A stretch of DNA of 23,341 nucleotides from Paraprevotella sp. (GTDB lineage: Bacteria > Bacteroidota > Bacteroidia > Bacteroidales > Bacteroidaceae). The DNA lies in NCBI GenBank assembly GCA_017425765.1, contig JAFOXE010000115.1:1-23341 (forward strand), in the 5' to 3' direction. A model generated the notes under the pieces. That model did no database searches and had not been told where the DNA came from. It saw only the letters and a program-made list of their open reading frames with translations. Within the stretch, counting starts at the first letter, position 1, and each line of letters begins with the position of its first letter. This document shows, in pieces, positions 7,801-16,588 of the stretch. A program made the translations under genes and the position numbers.

Positions 7801-7813
7801 CGAAATAATTTCG
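7801..7813. promoter_or_regulatory. Short palindrome next to the DUF2723 promoter box
   Basis: CGAAAT-A-ATTTCG is a perfect 6+6 inverted repeat directly upstream, on the minus strand, of the predicted -7 box. Its position between the -7 and -33 regions would suit an operator, but it is short and A/T-rich, so chance is possible. Confidence 0.25.
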
Positions 7814-7902
7814 ATAGACATCTGTTTCGGTTCAACTTTAGACTTGTGTGGCAGTGACAGCGAGAGAAGAACACGATGAAATGGCGTTTTTATCGTTGTT
7901 AA

Positions 7903-8352
7903 TTATAGGAGCGCCACCATCCACACCAATATGGCGTAGCGCACCGCTTTGCCTATGGTGATGGATAGGAAACTCACCCAAGGGTTGGCTCGCATGTATC
8001 CTAATGTAACGGCAATTACGCTTCCGAGAATCGGGAGGAAGCACAAAACACCCATCCATGCTCCTCTGTTTTGCATGAAACGTTGGGTGCGCTCCACCTT
8101 TCTGCGCTTGATGTGCAAATATTTTTCTATCCATTCTATTTTGCCCAGACGGCCTATGCCGTAGTTGAACATGGAGCCGGCTACGTTTCCTATAGTTGCC
8201 GAAAGAAAGAGAGGCCAGGGTGCCAGGCCGGCTAACTGCAGGCCCACCATAACTGTTTCGGAACTGAAAGGGAAGACACTGCCGGCAATGAATGCCGCCA
8301 CGAACATCCCCCAATAACCATAATCTATAAGTGCGTTGACGATTATTTCCAT
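7903..8352 (-). CDS. YqaA-type DedA/SNARE-associated family membrane protein
   Basis: This is a 149-residue integral membrane protein. It opens M-E-I-I-V-N-A-L-I-D-Y-G-Y-W-G; then P-F-S-S-E-T at 27-32 and the helix with G-N-V-A-G-S-M-F-N-Y-G-I-G-R-L-G (about 54-69) match the small YqaA branch of the DedA/VTT superfamily in order and spacing. The C-terminal G-K-A-V-R-Y near 135-140 also fits. DedA-superfamily proteins are linked to lipid scrambling or undecaprenyl-phosphate recycling; the role of YqaA itself is unknown. ATG 8352 is chosen because it gives the normal family length, whereas the longer open frame runs antisense-free but out of family into the upstream gene. It overlaps that gene's end by 10 bases, so translation is likely coupled. 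It is the last gene of the cysE-to-yqaA run, and I see no strong terminator after it. Confidence 0.82.
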   Translation of the reverse strand: MEIIVNALIDYGYWGMFVAAFIAGSVFPFSSETVMVGLQLAGLAPWPLFLSATIGNVAGSMFNYGIGRLGKIEWIEKYLHIKRRKVERTQRFMQNRGAWMGVLCFLPILGSVIAVTLGYMRANPWVSFLSITIGKAVRYAILVWMVALL

Positions 8353-9278
8353 ATTATCGATGCCACTGCGATGGCTATATATATAAGTAAGGTAATTATA
8401 AAGAGTAAATTGCTTAGACGTGAAGAGGTGAGGGCGAAGTAATGGGCCGAGAGGAAACATGTGTTGAGTTGCCATAAGACCATCCACACTTGAGAATATT
8501 GCGTAAACAAGATGGCTATAACTCCTAATACCAATTCTTGAATAATGAGTAAGTAGAAGTACATGCGAATGCGTATCTTGTCGTTGAAATCGGTTTGCAA
8601 ATAATGCACGATGCACAGTAAAGCCAAACACAACGTAAACAAGGCTGCGGTGGTTTGAGCATAAGATAGTTGAGTCAAGAAGATTGACGATAAGGGCTGT
8701 GCTGTGTATATCTTTTCAAAATGTTCGGCCAGGGGTGCAAAATTGCGGTTGTAGATGCATCCACCCGCCCAAATCCAATAAGGAAAAAGCAAACCTAAGC
8801 ATGCGGAGCTGAAGGTGCGAGGGGTAAGACATCTGAGGTAGGAGGCCATATAGCCCCAATAACACACAGACAAGATGCACAGGGGAGGACAAATGCACGA
8901 GCCACATCCTAAAAGAAGGAAGGCAAGGAATATGCTGTGCACGGGCTGAGGCTTGCTATAGGTTCTAAATAAAAACAGATAGGAGAGTGCCACACAGAGG
9001 GCAGAGAGGAAGGCCTCGGTGGATGGGTGCAACCAAGTCATGGCCCCCATGACTATGAGGAAGATTGCCGGAGTGAGCGATGTGCGGATGCGGATTAGCG
9101 CATTGGTGTTGACCAACTCGATGATGATATAAGTGATGAGTCCACAACAAATCCAACTCATCAGCAGGGACAGAGAGAAAGTGGCGTGGACACACCACAA
9201 GACAGATGCCAAAACGGCTGCGGCGGGCAGTGTGACACTGCTCGCCGCGATACGGTTCTGGAATCTGATACTTCGCAT
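8343..9278 (-). CDS. Hypothetical polytopic membrane protein
   Basis: I do not recognise this 311-residue protein. It has about ten or eleven hydrophobic segments (roughly 15-34, 36-56, 66-83, 89-105, 114-131, 132-149, 158-176, 207-226, 238-260, 264-283 and 288-308) joined by short loops, and few charged residues. It is cysteine-rich for a membrane protein, with a cluster C125-x2-C128-x-C130-x3-C134 at the end of one helix (G-C-G-S-C-I-C-P-P-L-C). The layout resembles a small transporter or a glycosyltransferase-like membrane protein without catalytic motifs. It begins 9 bases after purD ends and overlaps the yqaA start by 10 bases, so it is co-transcribed. A functional link with YqaA in the membrane is possible but not shown. 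Confidence 0.65.
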   Translation of the reverse strand: MRSIRFQNRIAASSVTLPAAAVLASVLWCVHATFSLSLLMSWICCGLITYIIIELVNTNALIRIRTSLTPAIFLIVMGAMTWLHPSTEAFLSALCVALSYLFLFRTYSKPQPVHSIFLAFLLLGCGSCICPPLCILSVCYWGYMASYLRCLTPRTFSSACLGLLFPYWIWAGGCIYNRNFAPLAEHFEKIYTAQPLSSIFLTQLSYAQTTAALFTLCLALLCIVHYLQTDFNDKIRIRMYFYLLIIQELVLGVIAILFTQYSQVWMVLWQLNTCFLSAHYFALTSSRLSNLLFIITLLIYIAIAVASIIWK

Positions 9279-9287
9279 TAAAGTTAA

Positions 9288-10559
9288 TTATAGATCACTA
9301 CCAATGTCTGAACGGAAGTACTTCTTTTCGAATTGAATCTTTTGTGCCTGTGTAAAGGATTGCTGAAGTGCTTCGTTCTTGGTGGCACCATAAGAACTAA
9401 CGGCTATTACACGTCCGCCAGCTGTAATGACACGCCCTTCGGCATCGAATGCTGTGCCGGCGTGGAACACGATGCTGTTCTCCACCTCGTTGATGCCAGA
9501 AATGGGAAATCCCTTTTCGTAGTGTCCGGGGTATCCACCCGAAACCAACATGACGCAGACTGCACTGCGTTCGTCAAACTCCAATGTCTTCTCGTTGAGG
9601 TTGCCAGCTGCGGTTCCTTCAAGAAGATCGACAAGGTCGCTCTTTATGCGGAGCATCACGCTTTCGGTTTCAGGGTCGCCCATACGAACATTGTATTCAA
9701 TTACCATTGGTTCGCCCTCTACGTTAATTAAACCGAAGAAGATGAATCCTTTGTACTCGATGCCTTCGGCTGCAAGACCCTCTACTGTAGGACGGATGAT
9801 GCGATCCTCCACCTTTTGCATCCATGCCTTATCAGCAAATGGAACAGGAGATACGCTGCCCATACCGCCGGTGTTCAGGCCGGTATCGCCCTCGCCAATA
9901 CGCTTGTAATCCTTGGCTTCAGGTAGTATCTTATAATGTGTGCCGTCGGTGAGCACGAATACAGAACACTCAATTCCGCTCAAGAATTCCTCGATGACCA
10001 CGCTATCGGATGCACTTCCGAACATACCACCCAACATCTCTTGCAACTCTTTCTTAGCCTCGTCGAGAGTGGGAAGAATGAGTACGCCCTTGCCGGCGCA
10101 AAGACCATCTGCCTTGAGTACATAAGGTGCTTTCAAGGTTTCTAGAAACTGCATGCCTTCGTTGAGGGTTTCGCGAGTAAAGGTTTTATAGGCTGCGGTG
10201 GGGATGTTGTGACGTTGCATAAAACCTTTGGCAAAGTCCTTGCTGCCTTCCAATACGGCTCCTTGTTTTGATGGGCCAATTACGGGGATGTGGCAGATGC
10301 TTTCATCGGCTTTGAAATAGTCGTAGATGCCTTTTACCAATGGGTCTTCCGGGCCCACCACTACCATGTCGATGCCCTTGTCTAGAACAAACTGACGGAT
10401 GGCCTCGAAGTCGTCGGCCTTGATGTTTACATTTTCACCTGTAGTTGCTGTTCCGGCGTTACCGGGAGCAATATACAACTTCTCTATCTTGGAACTTTGT
10501 GCTATTTTCCATGCTAAGGCGTGCTCGCGTCCGCCACTTCCTAATAACAATAGTTTCAT
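9288..10559 (-). CDS. purD: Phosphoribosylamine-glycine ligase (GARS)
   Basis: PurD (423 residues) catalyses the second step of purine synthesis in the cytoplasm: phosphoribosylamine + glycine + ATP to glycinamide ribonucleotide. The N-terminal domain shows G-S-G-G-R-E-H-A-L at 7-15 and G-P-E-D-P-L at 69-74. The ATP-grasp domain has [11 protein letters not shown] at 149-159, N-T-G-G-M-G at 229-234 and the metal-binding [12 protein letters not shown] at 288-299. ATG 10559 gives the standard start [10 protein letters not shown]; an in-frame ATG at 10589 would overlap the upstream peptidase gene and adds non-family residues. Spacing is 10 bases from the upstream gene and 9 to the next. No other pur gene is adjacent, and no purine operator or riboswitch is visible. 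Confidence 0.96.
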   Translation of the reverse strand: MKLLLLGSGGREHALAWKIAQSSKIEKLYIAPGNAGTATTGENVNIKADDFEAIRQFVLDKGIDMVVVGPEDPLVKGIYDYFKADESICHIPVIGPSKQGAVLEGSKDFAKGFMQRHNIPTAAYKTFTRETLNEGMQFLETLKAPYVLKADGLCAGKGVLILPTLDEAKKELQEMLGGMFGSASDSVVIEEFLSGIECSVFVLTDGTHYKILPEAKDYKRIGEGDTGLNTGGMGSVSPVPFADKAWMQKVEDRIIRPTVEGLAAEGIEYKGFIFFGLINVEGEPMVIEYNVRMGDPETESVMLRIKSDLVDLLEGTAAGNLNEKTLEFDERSAVCVMLVSGGYPGHYEKGFPISGINEVENSIVFHAGTAFDAEGRVITAGGRVIAVSSYGATKNEALQQSFTQAQKIQFEKKYFRSDIGSDL

Positions 10560-10569
10560 ATCGTAATGT

Positions 10570-12777
10570 TTATTTGAGGTAATCTTCAAAATATTGAGTG
10601 ATGCGTTGATGCAGATGTACTTGGTCGCGTCCTACCATGTTGTGTTCGCCACCGGGATATGCAAAGAAATCCACTTGCGTGCCGGCATCAATACAAGCTC
10701 TGAGGAACGAGAAAGAGTGTTGAGGAACGCATACGGGATCGTTGTAGCCGGTGATGATTTGCAACTTGCCCTTCAGGTTTTTGGCCTTGAGTCTAAGATT
10801 GCTACCTTTGTAACCCTCGGGGTTGCTTTGCGGGGTGTCCATATAACGTTCGCCGTACATAACTTCGTAGTATTGCCAATCGATGACCGGACCACCGGCT
10901 ACACCTACTTTGAACACATCAGGGTAGGTGGTCATGAGATTGGTAGTCATAAATCCTCCGAACGACCAACCGTGAACTCCCAAGCGATTGGCGTCGACAA
11001 ATGGGTGCGACTTCAAGAACTCAACACCTTTTAGCTGGTCTTTCATTTCTTCCACACCAAGTTGTCGGAACGTTACGTTTTCGAACTCAGTACCACGGTG
11101 TTGAGAGCCGCGTCCGTCTACCACGAAGATGACGTAGCCTTTTTGTGCCATGTAGATTTCCCAACCACGTACCATGTAGTTGCGTGAGGCGTCCACCAAA
11201 TGAGCGTGAGGTCCGCCGTACACATAAACGATGGCAGGGTATTTTTTGTTTGGGTCGAAGTCCGTAGGTTTAATCATACGATAATACAAATCCGTAACGC
11301 CGTCGGCAGCCTTGATGGTTCCTCCGCTGATTTCCGGTACGTTGAATTCGTCCCACGGATTGGCGGCGGTGAGCAGATTGATGCCTTTTCCGGATTTAGT
11401 GGATAGCAAGTTGATGCTGCGAGCCACTGTTTTTGGTGTACTGTATGTATTCAACACGTAAGTACCGTCGGCCGAAAGCGTTGCGCGGTGAACTCCCTCG
11501 TTTGCGCCTAACAACGAACGTTTTCCTGTTGCAATTTTAACGCTAAACAGATTTGTTTGTATCGGATTGAGCTCGTTGCTGCTGATAATAAGGCTTTTGT
11601 CCTTTGTGTTGAAACCATGTACACTCAGGGTTACCCACTTGCCAGAGGTGATTTGTTGGATGTGTGCATACTCTTTGAATGAGCTTCCGTTAGGTAGCGC
11701 CTGTTCTTTACCTTCTGTTTCTGTGCTGAGGTCGATGAGGTACAGATGATTGTATCCATCTCTTTGGCTCTGCATGATGGCCTTATTGGCATCCCAAGGA
11801 AGGAATGTGAGTCCGTGCATGGGTTCCACATATTTAGGATGGCGTTCTTCGTAGATTACTTTGTTGCGTGCACCGGTGGCTGCATCGTATTGCACCAATT
11901 GCATGTGGTTCTGGTCTCGATTCAATTCAAATATGTAAACATACTTACCCTCTGCCGACCATGAAATGTTGGTCAAGTAGCAAGCATCTGCTGCCAACCA
12001 GGTTGTTTTTTGGTCGGCAGTGTTAAAAATACCCACGGTGACTTTATGGCTTGTTTCACCGGCCATAGGATATTTGCAACTGAACGTGCTAGCGATGCGT
12101 GTTGAGATGTCCACTTGTGGATAGTCGGGCACCATGCTTTGATCCATTCGGTAGAAAGCAAGGAGTTTGCCGTCGGGGCTCCAGAAGGTTCCTTTATGGA
12201 TTCCGAACTCGTCGCGGTGTACACTTTGTCCATAAACGAGATTGTTGCTACCGTCGTTACTTACGGCTACGGTGTTGCCCTCTGCTGTGGTGACGTACAA
12301 ATTGTGATTATAAACATAGGCAAGGTTGCGCGAATTGGCGTTCCAATCTGTATGGGTGCCCATTGGTTGTTGTGCTTGTTGCCATACTGTTTTTCCCTCT
12401 TCAAAGTCTACAAGATATCGTGTGTCGACAGTGCGTACCAACACCAAAGGCTTGTTGGCATAAGGGAAGGTTAGGTTGTAGCAATGGCGAAGGGTTTTCT
12501 TGGTGCTGTCAGTGGGGCAGAGCCATGAGTTTAGCTCCTTCAGGGTAAAGAGTTCTTTCTTTTTCCCGGTCTTGGGGTTGATGGTTTGGCATGCCTCTAT
12601 TTCGGTTTCCACACATTGATTTCCCCACCATGTGGTCCACATATTCTTGGGTTGCAATGCGTGCCAAGTGCTTCCGCCCGGTAGAAGATCTTCCAATGTG
12701 AAGCTCTTTTTTTGTTGCGCCATAGTAGGTAGGGTCAAGATGAAAAGTAGTAGAATCCAGTTAATTTTCTTCATCAT
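10570..12777 (-). CDS. S9 family prolyl (tri/di)peptidyl peptidase, PtpA/DPP-IV-like, exported
   Basis: This is a 735-residue serine exopeptidase. A signal peptide covers residues 1-20 (T-M-A/Q). Residues about 110-470 form the DPP-IV-type beta-propeller, including [16 protein letters not shown] near 187-201, where the acidic N-terminus-anchoring site lies (E190). Residues about 480-735 are the alpha/beta hydrolase with the triad S605 (G-W-S-F-G-G), D680 (T-G-Y-N-D-P) and H712 (G-G-E-H-N). It closely resembles Porphyromonas prolyl tripeptidyl peptidase, for example [11 protein letters not shown] at 624-634. Dipeptide versus tripeptide release cannot be decided by eye. It likely trims Pro-containing peptides in the periplasm for amino-acid uptake. 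ATGATG at 12777-12772 offers two starts; it overlaps the upstream methyltransferase by 17 bases. The in-frame extension to 13011 lies inside that gene and is rejected. Confidence 0.92.
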   Translation of the reverse strand: MMKKINWILLLFILTLPTMAQQKKSFTLEDLLPGGSTWHALQPKNMWTTWWGNQCVETEIEACQTINPKTGKKKELFTLKELNSWLCPTDSTKKTLRHCYNLTFPYANKPLVLVRTVDTRYLVDFEEGKTVWQQAQQPMGTHTDWNANSRNLAYVYNHNLYVTTAEGNTVAVSNDGSNNLVYGQSVHRDEFGIHKGTFWSPDGKLLAFYRMDQSMVPDYPQVDISTRIASTFSCKYPMAGETSHKVTVGIFNTADQKTTWLAADACYLTNISWSAEGKYVYIFELNRDQNHMQLVQYDAATGARNKVIYEERHPKYVEPMHGLTFLPWDANKAIMQSQRDGYNHLYLIDLSTETEGKEQALPNGSSFKEYAHIQQITSGKWVTLSVHGFNTKDKSLIISSNELNPIQTNLFSVKIATGKRSLLGANEGVHRATLSADGTYVLNTYSTPKTVARSINLLSTKSGKGINLLTAANPWDEFNVPEISGGTIKAADGVTDLYYRMIKPTDFDPNKKYPAIVYVYGGPHAHLVDASRNYMVRGWEIYMAQKGYVIFVVDGRGSQHRGTEFENVTFRQLGVEEMKDQLKGVEFLKSHPFVDANRLGVHGWSFGGFMTTNLMTTYPDVFKVGVAGGPVIDWQYYEVMYGERYMDTPQSNPEGYKGSNLRLKAKNLKGKLQIITGYNDPVCVPQHSFSFLRACIDAGTQVDFFAYPGGEHNMVGRDQVHLHQRITQYFEDYLK

Positions 12778-14251
12778 ATCTATTTCTTTTGCGGTTTTGA
12801 CTAAAAGATTTCTTTGGTTTGTCGAACGTCTTGCGGCCGTTTCCCTTAAATGGTTTGCGGTCGCCGTTGAATCGTTCTCCGCGTGTTTCGTTCTCTTTGC
12901 GGTCGCGATTTGAGTTGCGACGCCCACGGTCCTCGCCAAAGTTGCGACGGGGAACATCCTTCTCAAAACGTCCTCTGTCAAAACGAATATCGTCGTTGCT
13001 TTCGTCGTCATCCAATGAGCGTTTGAATTCGCGATGTGCTTTGAAACGTTTTTTCTCGGCCATTTGACGAAGTTCCTCTTGAGATTTTAATTCACCCCCT
13101 TGCTCACGCATTTCCTTGTATTTTCCGCTGAACATTTGATATTTACGGAATTCACATTCCAGCGAGCCGTTGTACAAAGGAATTTTAAGCGAAGGTTTCA
13201 AACCAATTTTTTCAAAACATTCTTCGCGGTAGCTGAGCACCCAAGCATCATTATTCTGGAATTGATGTTTGAACTTCTCGCCGATGGTGCGGTATAATCC
13301 CAATAAGTTTGGGGTTGAAATACGTTCGCCATAAGGAGGGTTGGTGATGATGATGCTTTTTTCTTTTGGTTGTGTAAAGTCTTGGATGTCCTGCACCTCG
13401 ATGCTGATAACTTTAGACAAACCGGCAGCTTTAACGTTTCGTGTAGCAATGTCAACTGCATTTCTGTTGATGTCGTAACCGTAAATCTTATGATTGAATT
13501 CACGTTCGTTCGATTCGTCGTTGTAGATGGTGTCGAAAAGTTCTTTATCAAAGTCAGGCCACTTTTCAAATGCGTATTCTTTGCGGAACACACCGGGAGC
13601 GATGTTTTGTGCGATGAGGGCAGCCTCGATGGGAATTGTACCCGAGCCACACATCGGATCGATTAAGTCGCATTCGCCTTGCCATCCTGTCATCAAAATC
13701 ATACCGGCAGCCAATACTTCGTTAAGAGGAGCTTCTACAGCTTCTTGACGATAGCCACGACGGTGAAGTGATGTGCCGGAACTATCTAACGACAAGGTGC
13801 AGTCGTTTTCGGCAATATGAATGTGTAGTTGCAAATCGGGGTTGGTCAAACTGATGTTGGGACGGTTGCCGGTGCGCTCACGGAAGTAGTCCACAATGGC
13901 ATCTTTAACCTTATATGCCACGAACTTACTATGGCGGAACTCTTGTGAGAATACCACGGAGTCGACCGCAAAACTTGTTTCGTTGTTCAAGTATTTGTCC
14001 CACTCAATACTCTTCACGGCATCATAAACTTCTTCTGCTGTCAGTGCACGGAAGTGTTTGATGGGTTTTAGAATTCGCAAGGCGGTGCGGAGCATAAAGT
14101 TGGCACGGTAAAGCATTTCTTTATCTCCGGTAAACGATACCATGCGTCGACCGATCTGTATATTGTTTGCTCCCAAGTTGGTCAATTCTTTGGCCAATAC
14201 TTCTTCAAGTCCTTGGAAGGTTTTTGCAATAAGTTCAAATTCAGGGTTCAT
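12761..14251 (-). CDS. THUMP-domain SAM-dependent RNA methyltransferase (RlmL-like) with a basic low-complexity tail
   Basis: This 496-residue protein has an N-terminal ferredoxin-like/THUMP region (about 1-160) and a UPF0020-type Rossmann methyltransferase domain (about 165-375). Motif I is D-P-M-C-G-S-G-T at 198-205 and the catalytic motif IV is N-P-P-Y at 304-307, typical of N2-guanine methyltransferases. Domain order matches the RlmL half of E. coli RlmKL, which makes m2G2445 in 23S rRNA, so 23S rRNA is the likely substrate (inference). Residues about 395-496 are a charged, disordered tail with many R/K, D/E, N and G residues and R-G or R-R steps, probably RNA-binding. The tail is absent from the E. 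coli enzyme. It starts 36 bases after cysE and overlaps the peptidase gene by 17 bases. ATG 14251 is the only sensible start. Confidence 0.88.
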   Translation of the reverse strand: MNPEFELIAKTFQGLEEVLAKELTNLGANNIQIGRRMVSFTGDKEMLYRANFMLRTALRILKPIKHFRALTAEEVYDAVKSIEWDKYLNNETSFAVDSVVFSQEFRHSKFVAYKVKDAIVDYFRERTGNRPNISLTNPDLQLHIHIAENDCTLSLDSSGTSLHRRGYRQEAVEAPLNEVLAAGMILMTGWQGECDLIDPMCGSGTIPIEAALIAQNIAPGVFRKEYAFEKWPDFDKELFDTIYNDESNEREFNHKIYGYDINRNAVDIATRNVKAAGLSKVISIEVQDIQDFTQPKEKSIIITNPPYGERISTPNLLGLYRTIGEKFKHQFQNNDAWVLSYREECFEKIGLKPSLKIPLYNGSLECEFRKYQMFSGKYKEMREQGGELKSQEELRQMAEKKRFKAHREFKRSLDDDESNDDIRFDRGRFEKDVPRRNFGEDRGRRNSNRDRKENETRGERFNGDRKPFKGNGRKTFDKPKKSFSQNRKRNRYDEEN

Positions 14252-14287
14252 CTTTTTGTTATAATATGCTGATGTAAGATTTTTGTT

Positions 14288-15178
14288 TTATCTTTTTTGC
14301 ACCAATCTGGCGCCGGGAGTAACGTCTTCAGTTACCCATATATTACCGCCAATAGTAGCTCCTCGTCCCACTGTGATGCGGCCCAAGATGGTAGCATTGG
14401 CATATATAATCACATCGTCCTCGATGATGGGATGACGGGGTATTCCTTTAATAGGATTTCCGTTCTCGTCCAGAGGGAAACTCTTTGCACCCAAAGTAAC
14501 GCCTTGGTACAACTTCACGTTGTTTCCGATGATTGAGGTGGCTCCAATCACTACACCCGTGCCGTGGTCGATGGTAAAGTGGTGCCCGATTTTTGCTCCG
14601 GGGTGGATGTCGATTCCGGTTTCTGAATGCGCCATTTCCGAGATAATACGGGGCAAAAGGGGTATGCCCAAGACCAAAAGTTCGTGGGCTATACGGTAGT
14701 TTGTGATGGCTTTGATGATGGGGTAGCAGCTGATAATTTCGCCGTAGGTTTCTGCAGCGGGGTCGCCGTTGTAGGCAGCCTCCACATCGGTGGCTAGAAT
14801 GCTGCGTAGTTCTGGGAGTCGGCTGATGAATTGAGTGGCTAATTCACTTGATTTTTCTTTATGTCCTTCGCAGGGGCAACGCTCTTCGGTTGCTGCCGAG
14901 AAACATAGTGCGGCCAAGATTTGATCGCTTAAAAGTCCATACAATCTTTCTACGTTGACTCCGATATGGTACTTTAAGGAGTAGTTATTGACTGTGGATT
15001 TACCATAAAATCCGGGAAAAAGAATGGCACGGGAAAGCTCTATGATCTCGTTCAAGATTTTTCCTGATGGCAGTGGGTCGCCGTCACGATGTTCGTGAAA
15101 CAAACCCTTCAACGAGCTGCTATCCGACAATTCGTCTACGGTCTGTGCCAATAGAGGACTGAATTTAGAAGGACTCAT
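14288..15178 (-). CDS. cysE: Serine O-acetyltransferase
   Basis: This 296-residue enzyme acetylates L-serine with acetyl-CoA, the first step of cysteine synthesis. The alpha-helical N-terminal half ends in D-V-E-A-A-Y-N-G-D-P at 131-140, and the left-handed beta-helix of hexapeptide repeats runs from about 184 to 290. Family catalytic histidines are visible in A-H-S-E-T-G-I-D-I-H-P (H184, H192) and D-H-G-T-G-V-V-I-G (H205). G-V-T-L-G-A at 226-231 is the acetyl-CoA-binding stretch. It is the longer EpsC-like form common in Bacteroidetes. The protein ends almost at the last coil, so the C-terminal tail used for cysteine feedback in enterobacterial CysE appears short. An SDR or cysK neighbour is absent. 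It heads the 15178-to-7903 gene run and has a promoter box with a palindrome over the predicted transcript start. Confidence 0.93.
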   Translation of the reverse strand: MSPSKFSPLLAQTVDELSDSSSLKGLFHEHRDGDPLPSGKILNEIIELSRAILFPGFYGKSTVNNYSLKYHIGVNVERLYGLLSDQILAALCFSAATEERCPCEGHKEKSSELATQFISRLPELRSILATDVEAAYNGDPAAETYGEIISCYPIIKAITNYRIAHELLVLGIPLLPRIISEMAHSETGIDIHPGAKIGHHFTIDHGTGVVIGATSIIGNNVKLYQGVTLGAKSFPLDENGNPIKGIPRHPIIEDDVIIYANATILGRITVGRGATIGGNIWVTEDVTPGARLVQKR

Positions 15179-15192
15179 TAAATACTAAAATG

Positions 15193-15211
15193 ACGTGTAA
15201 TATTACCACGT
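15193..15211. promoter_or_regulatory. Imperfect palindrome upstream of cysE, candidate operator
   Basis: ACGTG (15193-15197) and CACGT (15207-15211) flank the self-complementary TAATATTA (15198-15205), with one extra C at 15206. The 19-base element lies between the -7 box and the cysE ATG, covering the predicted transcription start, a typical repressor position. No regulator is identified. Confidence 0.4.
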
Positions 15212-15212
15212 G

Positions 15213-15220
15213 CAAAGATA
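15213..15220 (-). promoter_or_regulatory. Predicted -7 promoter box for cysE
   Basis: The minus strand reads TATCTTTG followed by C, an exact TAnnTTTG match. Start of transcription is expected near 15206, giving a leader of roughly 28 bases before ATG 15178. A degenerate -33 (CTG at 15243-15241) would have normal spacing. Confidence 0.5.
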
Positions 15221-15252
15221 GCGAAAAAGATAATGATTTGCAGAGCCGTACG

Positions 15253-16503
15253 TTACTTTTTTCGCTCGTTGCTCACCATTTTATATAGTTTGTCGCTAGG
15301 GCGTACTTTTTCGGGCACCTTGAAGGATATATGCATACCCTTTTCTGCCGTTTCAATAGGCTTCAAATCGTATCTGATTTCCTCTATTGTGGTGTACAGG
15401 GCGCCGGTGGTAGGTCCGGTTATCAGCACTTTATCTCCCACGCTTAGGTTGTTCGCCTCAACGAGGAATTCGGCTACGCCTATGTTCGAGAAATATTTGA
15501 TTCCCTTGGCCACATATACCTTCTTCTCGGTGGCCTCCGAACCATAGGTGCGTGTCCATTCGCCCAAGAATTGACCTTGGTAGTAACCGTCCCAAAAACC
15601 ACGATTGAATACGCACTTCAAACGCTCGTCCCAAGCATCCTTCTTCTCCTCGGTGAAGGTGTTGTCCAATACACTTTGTATAGCTTCGCGATAACACTGC
15701 ACCACGGTGTGTACATATTCAGGCCCACGTGCTCGGCCTTCAATCTTGAACACTCTCACTCCGGCTGCCATCATGCGGTCTATAAAGCGGATGGTCTTCA
15801 AGTCCTTAGGACTCATTATGTATTTATTGTCTACCTCCAACTCGATGTCGGTTTCGCGGTCTTTTACTACGTATCCTCTGCGGCATATCTGCATACATTC
15901 ACCGCGATTAGCCGAGCGACCGGTATTGTTTAGGCTTAGGTAACACTTGCCACTCACTGCCATGCATAATGCACCGTGGCAGAACATTTCGATACGGATA
16001 AGTTCTCCATTGGGCCCACAAATGCCTTCGGTTTCAATTTGTCGGTGGATTTTTTCTACTTGTTCCATGTTTAATTCGCGTGCCAACACCACTACGTCGG
16101 CAAATCGGGCATAAAACTTTAAGGCCTCGATGTTGCTGATGTTTAGTTGTGTGGAAAGGTGCACTTCTTGTCCGATGCGGTTGCAATAGTCCATTACCGC
16201 CACATCCGATGCAATTACGGCCGAGATGTTTGCCTCGTGCGCTGCGTCGATAATTTGGCGCATTAACTCCAAGTCTTCGTCGTAGATGATGGTGTTTACG
16301 GTTAAGTAACTTTTTACTCCACGTTCGGCACATGTTTTTGCCATCTGCTTTAAGTCGTTGATGGTGAACGTGCTGGCTGAGTGTGCTCGCATGTTCAGGT
16401 TTTCTATTCCGAAATAAATGGAGTCTGCTCCGGCATTAAGGGCGGCTGCCAATGATTCGGGCGAGCCTACGGGAGCCATAATTTCAAAGTCTTCTCGTTT
16501 CAT
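15253..16503 (-). CDS. U32 family protein, TrhP/YegQ-like (tRNA hydroxylation)
   Basis: This protein has 416 residues. The N-terminal U32 barrel shows M-A-P-V-G-S-P-E-S-L at 9-18, A-G-A-D-S-I-Y-F-G at 24-32 and H-L-S-T-Q at 115-119. The family signature E-M-F-C-H-G-A-L-C-M-A-V-S-G-K-C-Y-L-S is at 172-190. C180, C187, C203 and C207, with C175 nearby, can hold the iron-sulfur cluster of the family. Residues about 325-412 form the small C-terminal barrel. Size and architecture fit TrhP, which in E. coli makes 5-hydroxyuridine at tRNA position 34 with prephenate, rather than the longer RlhA. The older 'collagenase/protease' label is likely misleading. Start: MKRED at 16503 is preferred; ATG at 16509 is possible, and extension to 16698 would run into divergent dusB. 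The predicted -7 box lies only about 13-19 bases upstream. Confidence 0.85.
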   Translation of the reverse strand: MKREDFEIMAPVGSPESLAAALNAGADSIYFGIENLNMRAHSASTFTINDLKQMAKTCAERGVKSYLTVNTIIYDEDLELMRQIIDAAHEANISAVIASDVAVMDYCNRIGQEVHLSTQLNISNIEALKFYARFADVVVLARELNMEQVEKIHRQIETEGICGPNGELIRIEMFCHGALCMAVSGKCYLSLNNTGRSANRGECMQICRRGYVVKDRETDIELEVDNKYIMSPKDLKTIRFIDRMMAAGVRVFKIEGRARGPEYVHTVVQCYREAIQSVLDNTFTEEKKDAWDERLKCVFNRGFWDGYYQGQFLGEWTRTYGSEATEKKVYVAKGIKYFSNIGVAEFLVEANNLSVGDKVLITGPTTGALYTTIEEIRYDLKPIETAEKGMHISFKVPEKVRPSDKLYKMVSNERKK

Positions 16504-16521
16504 GCACATGGAATTTGCGTA

Positions 16522-16529
16522 CAAAGATA
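16522..16529 (-). promoter_or_regulatory. Predicted -7 promoter box for the U32 gene
   Basis: The minus strand reads GCGTATCTTTG, an exact TAnnTTTG core at 16529-16522. Expected transcription start is about 16514-16516, so the leader is only about 5-13 bases depending on which ATG is used. The core is flanked by GCGTA/TACGC (16517-16521 and 16528-16532). Confidence 0.5.
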
Positions 16530-16573
16530 CGCGCTTTTCGTGATAATGCACTCGTACTGTCGCTTTTTTTGCG

Positions 16574-16581
16574 TATTTTTG
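16574..16581 (+). promoter_or_regulatory. Predicted -7 promoter box for dusB
   Basis: GCGTATTTTTGC contains TATTTTTG, an exact TAnnTTTG match ending 7 bases before the dusB ATG at 16589. Transcription would begin at or next to the start codon, implying a leaderless mRNA. It shares GCGTATYTTTG with the opposing U32 promoter. Confidence 0.5.
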
Positions 16582-16588
16582 CATCGTT

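Noticed and set aside
7748..7902. Small RNA or riboswitch in the 155-base gap before the DUF2723 gene
   Set aside because: I see only a weak promoter box and a 13-base palindrome; no conserved structured leader is recognisable.
8353..8631. 93-residue N-terminal extension of the YqaA-like frame
   Set aside because: It overlaps the upstream membrane protein gene, and the shorter form matches the family start and length.
12778..13011. N-terminal extension of the S9 peptidase frame
   Set aside because: It would be translated inside the THUMP methyltransferase gene and would bury a good signal peptide that begins at 12777.
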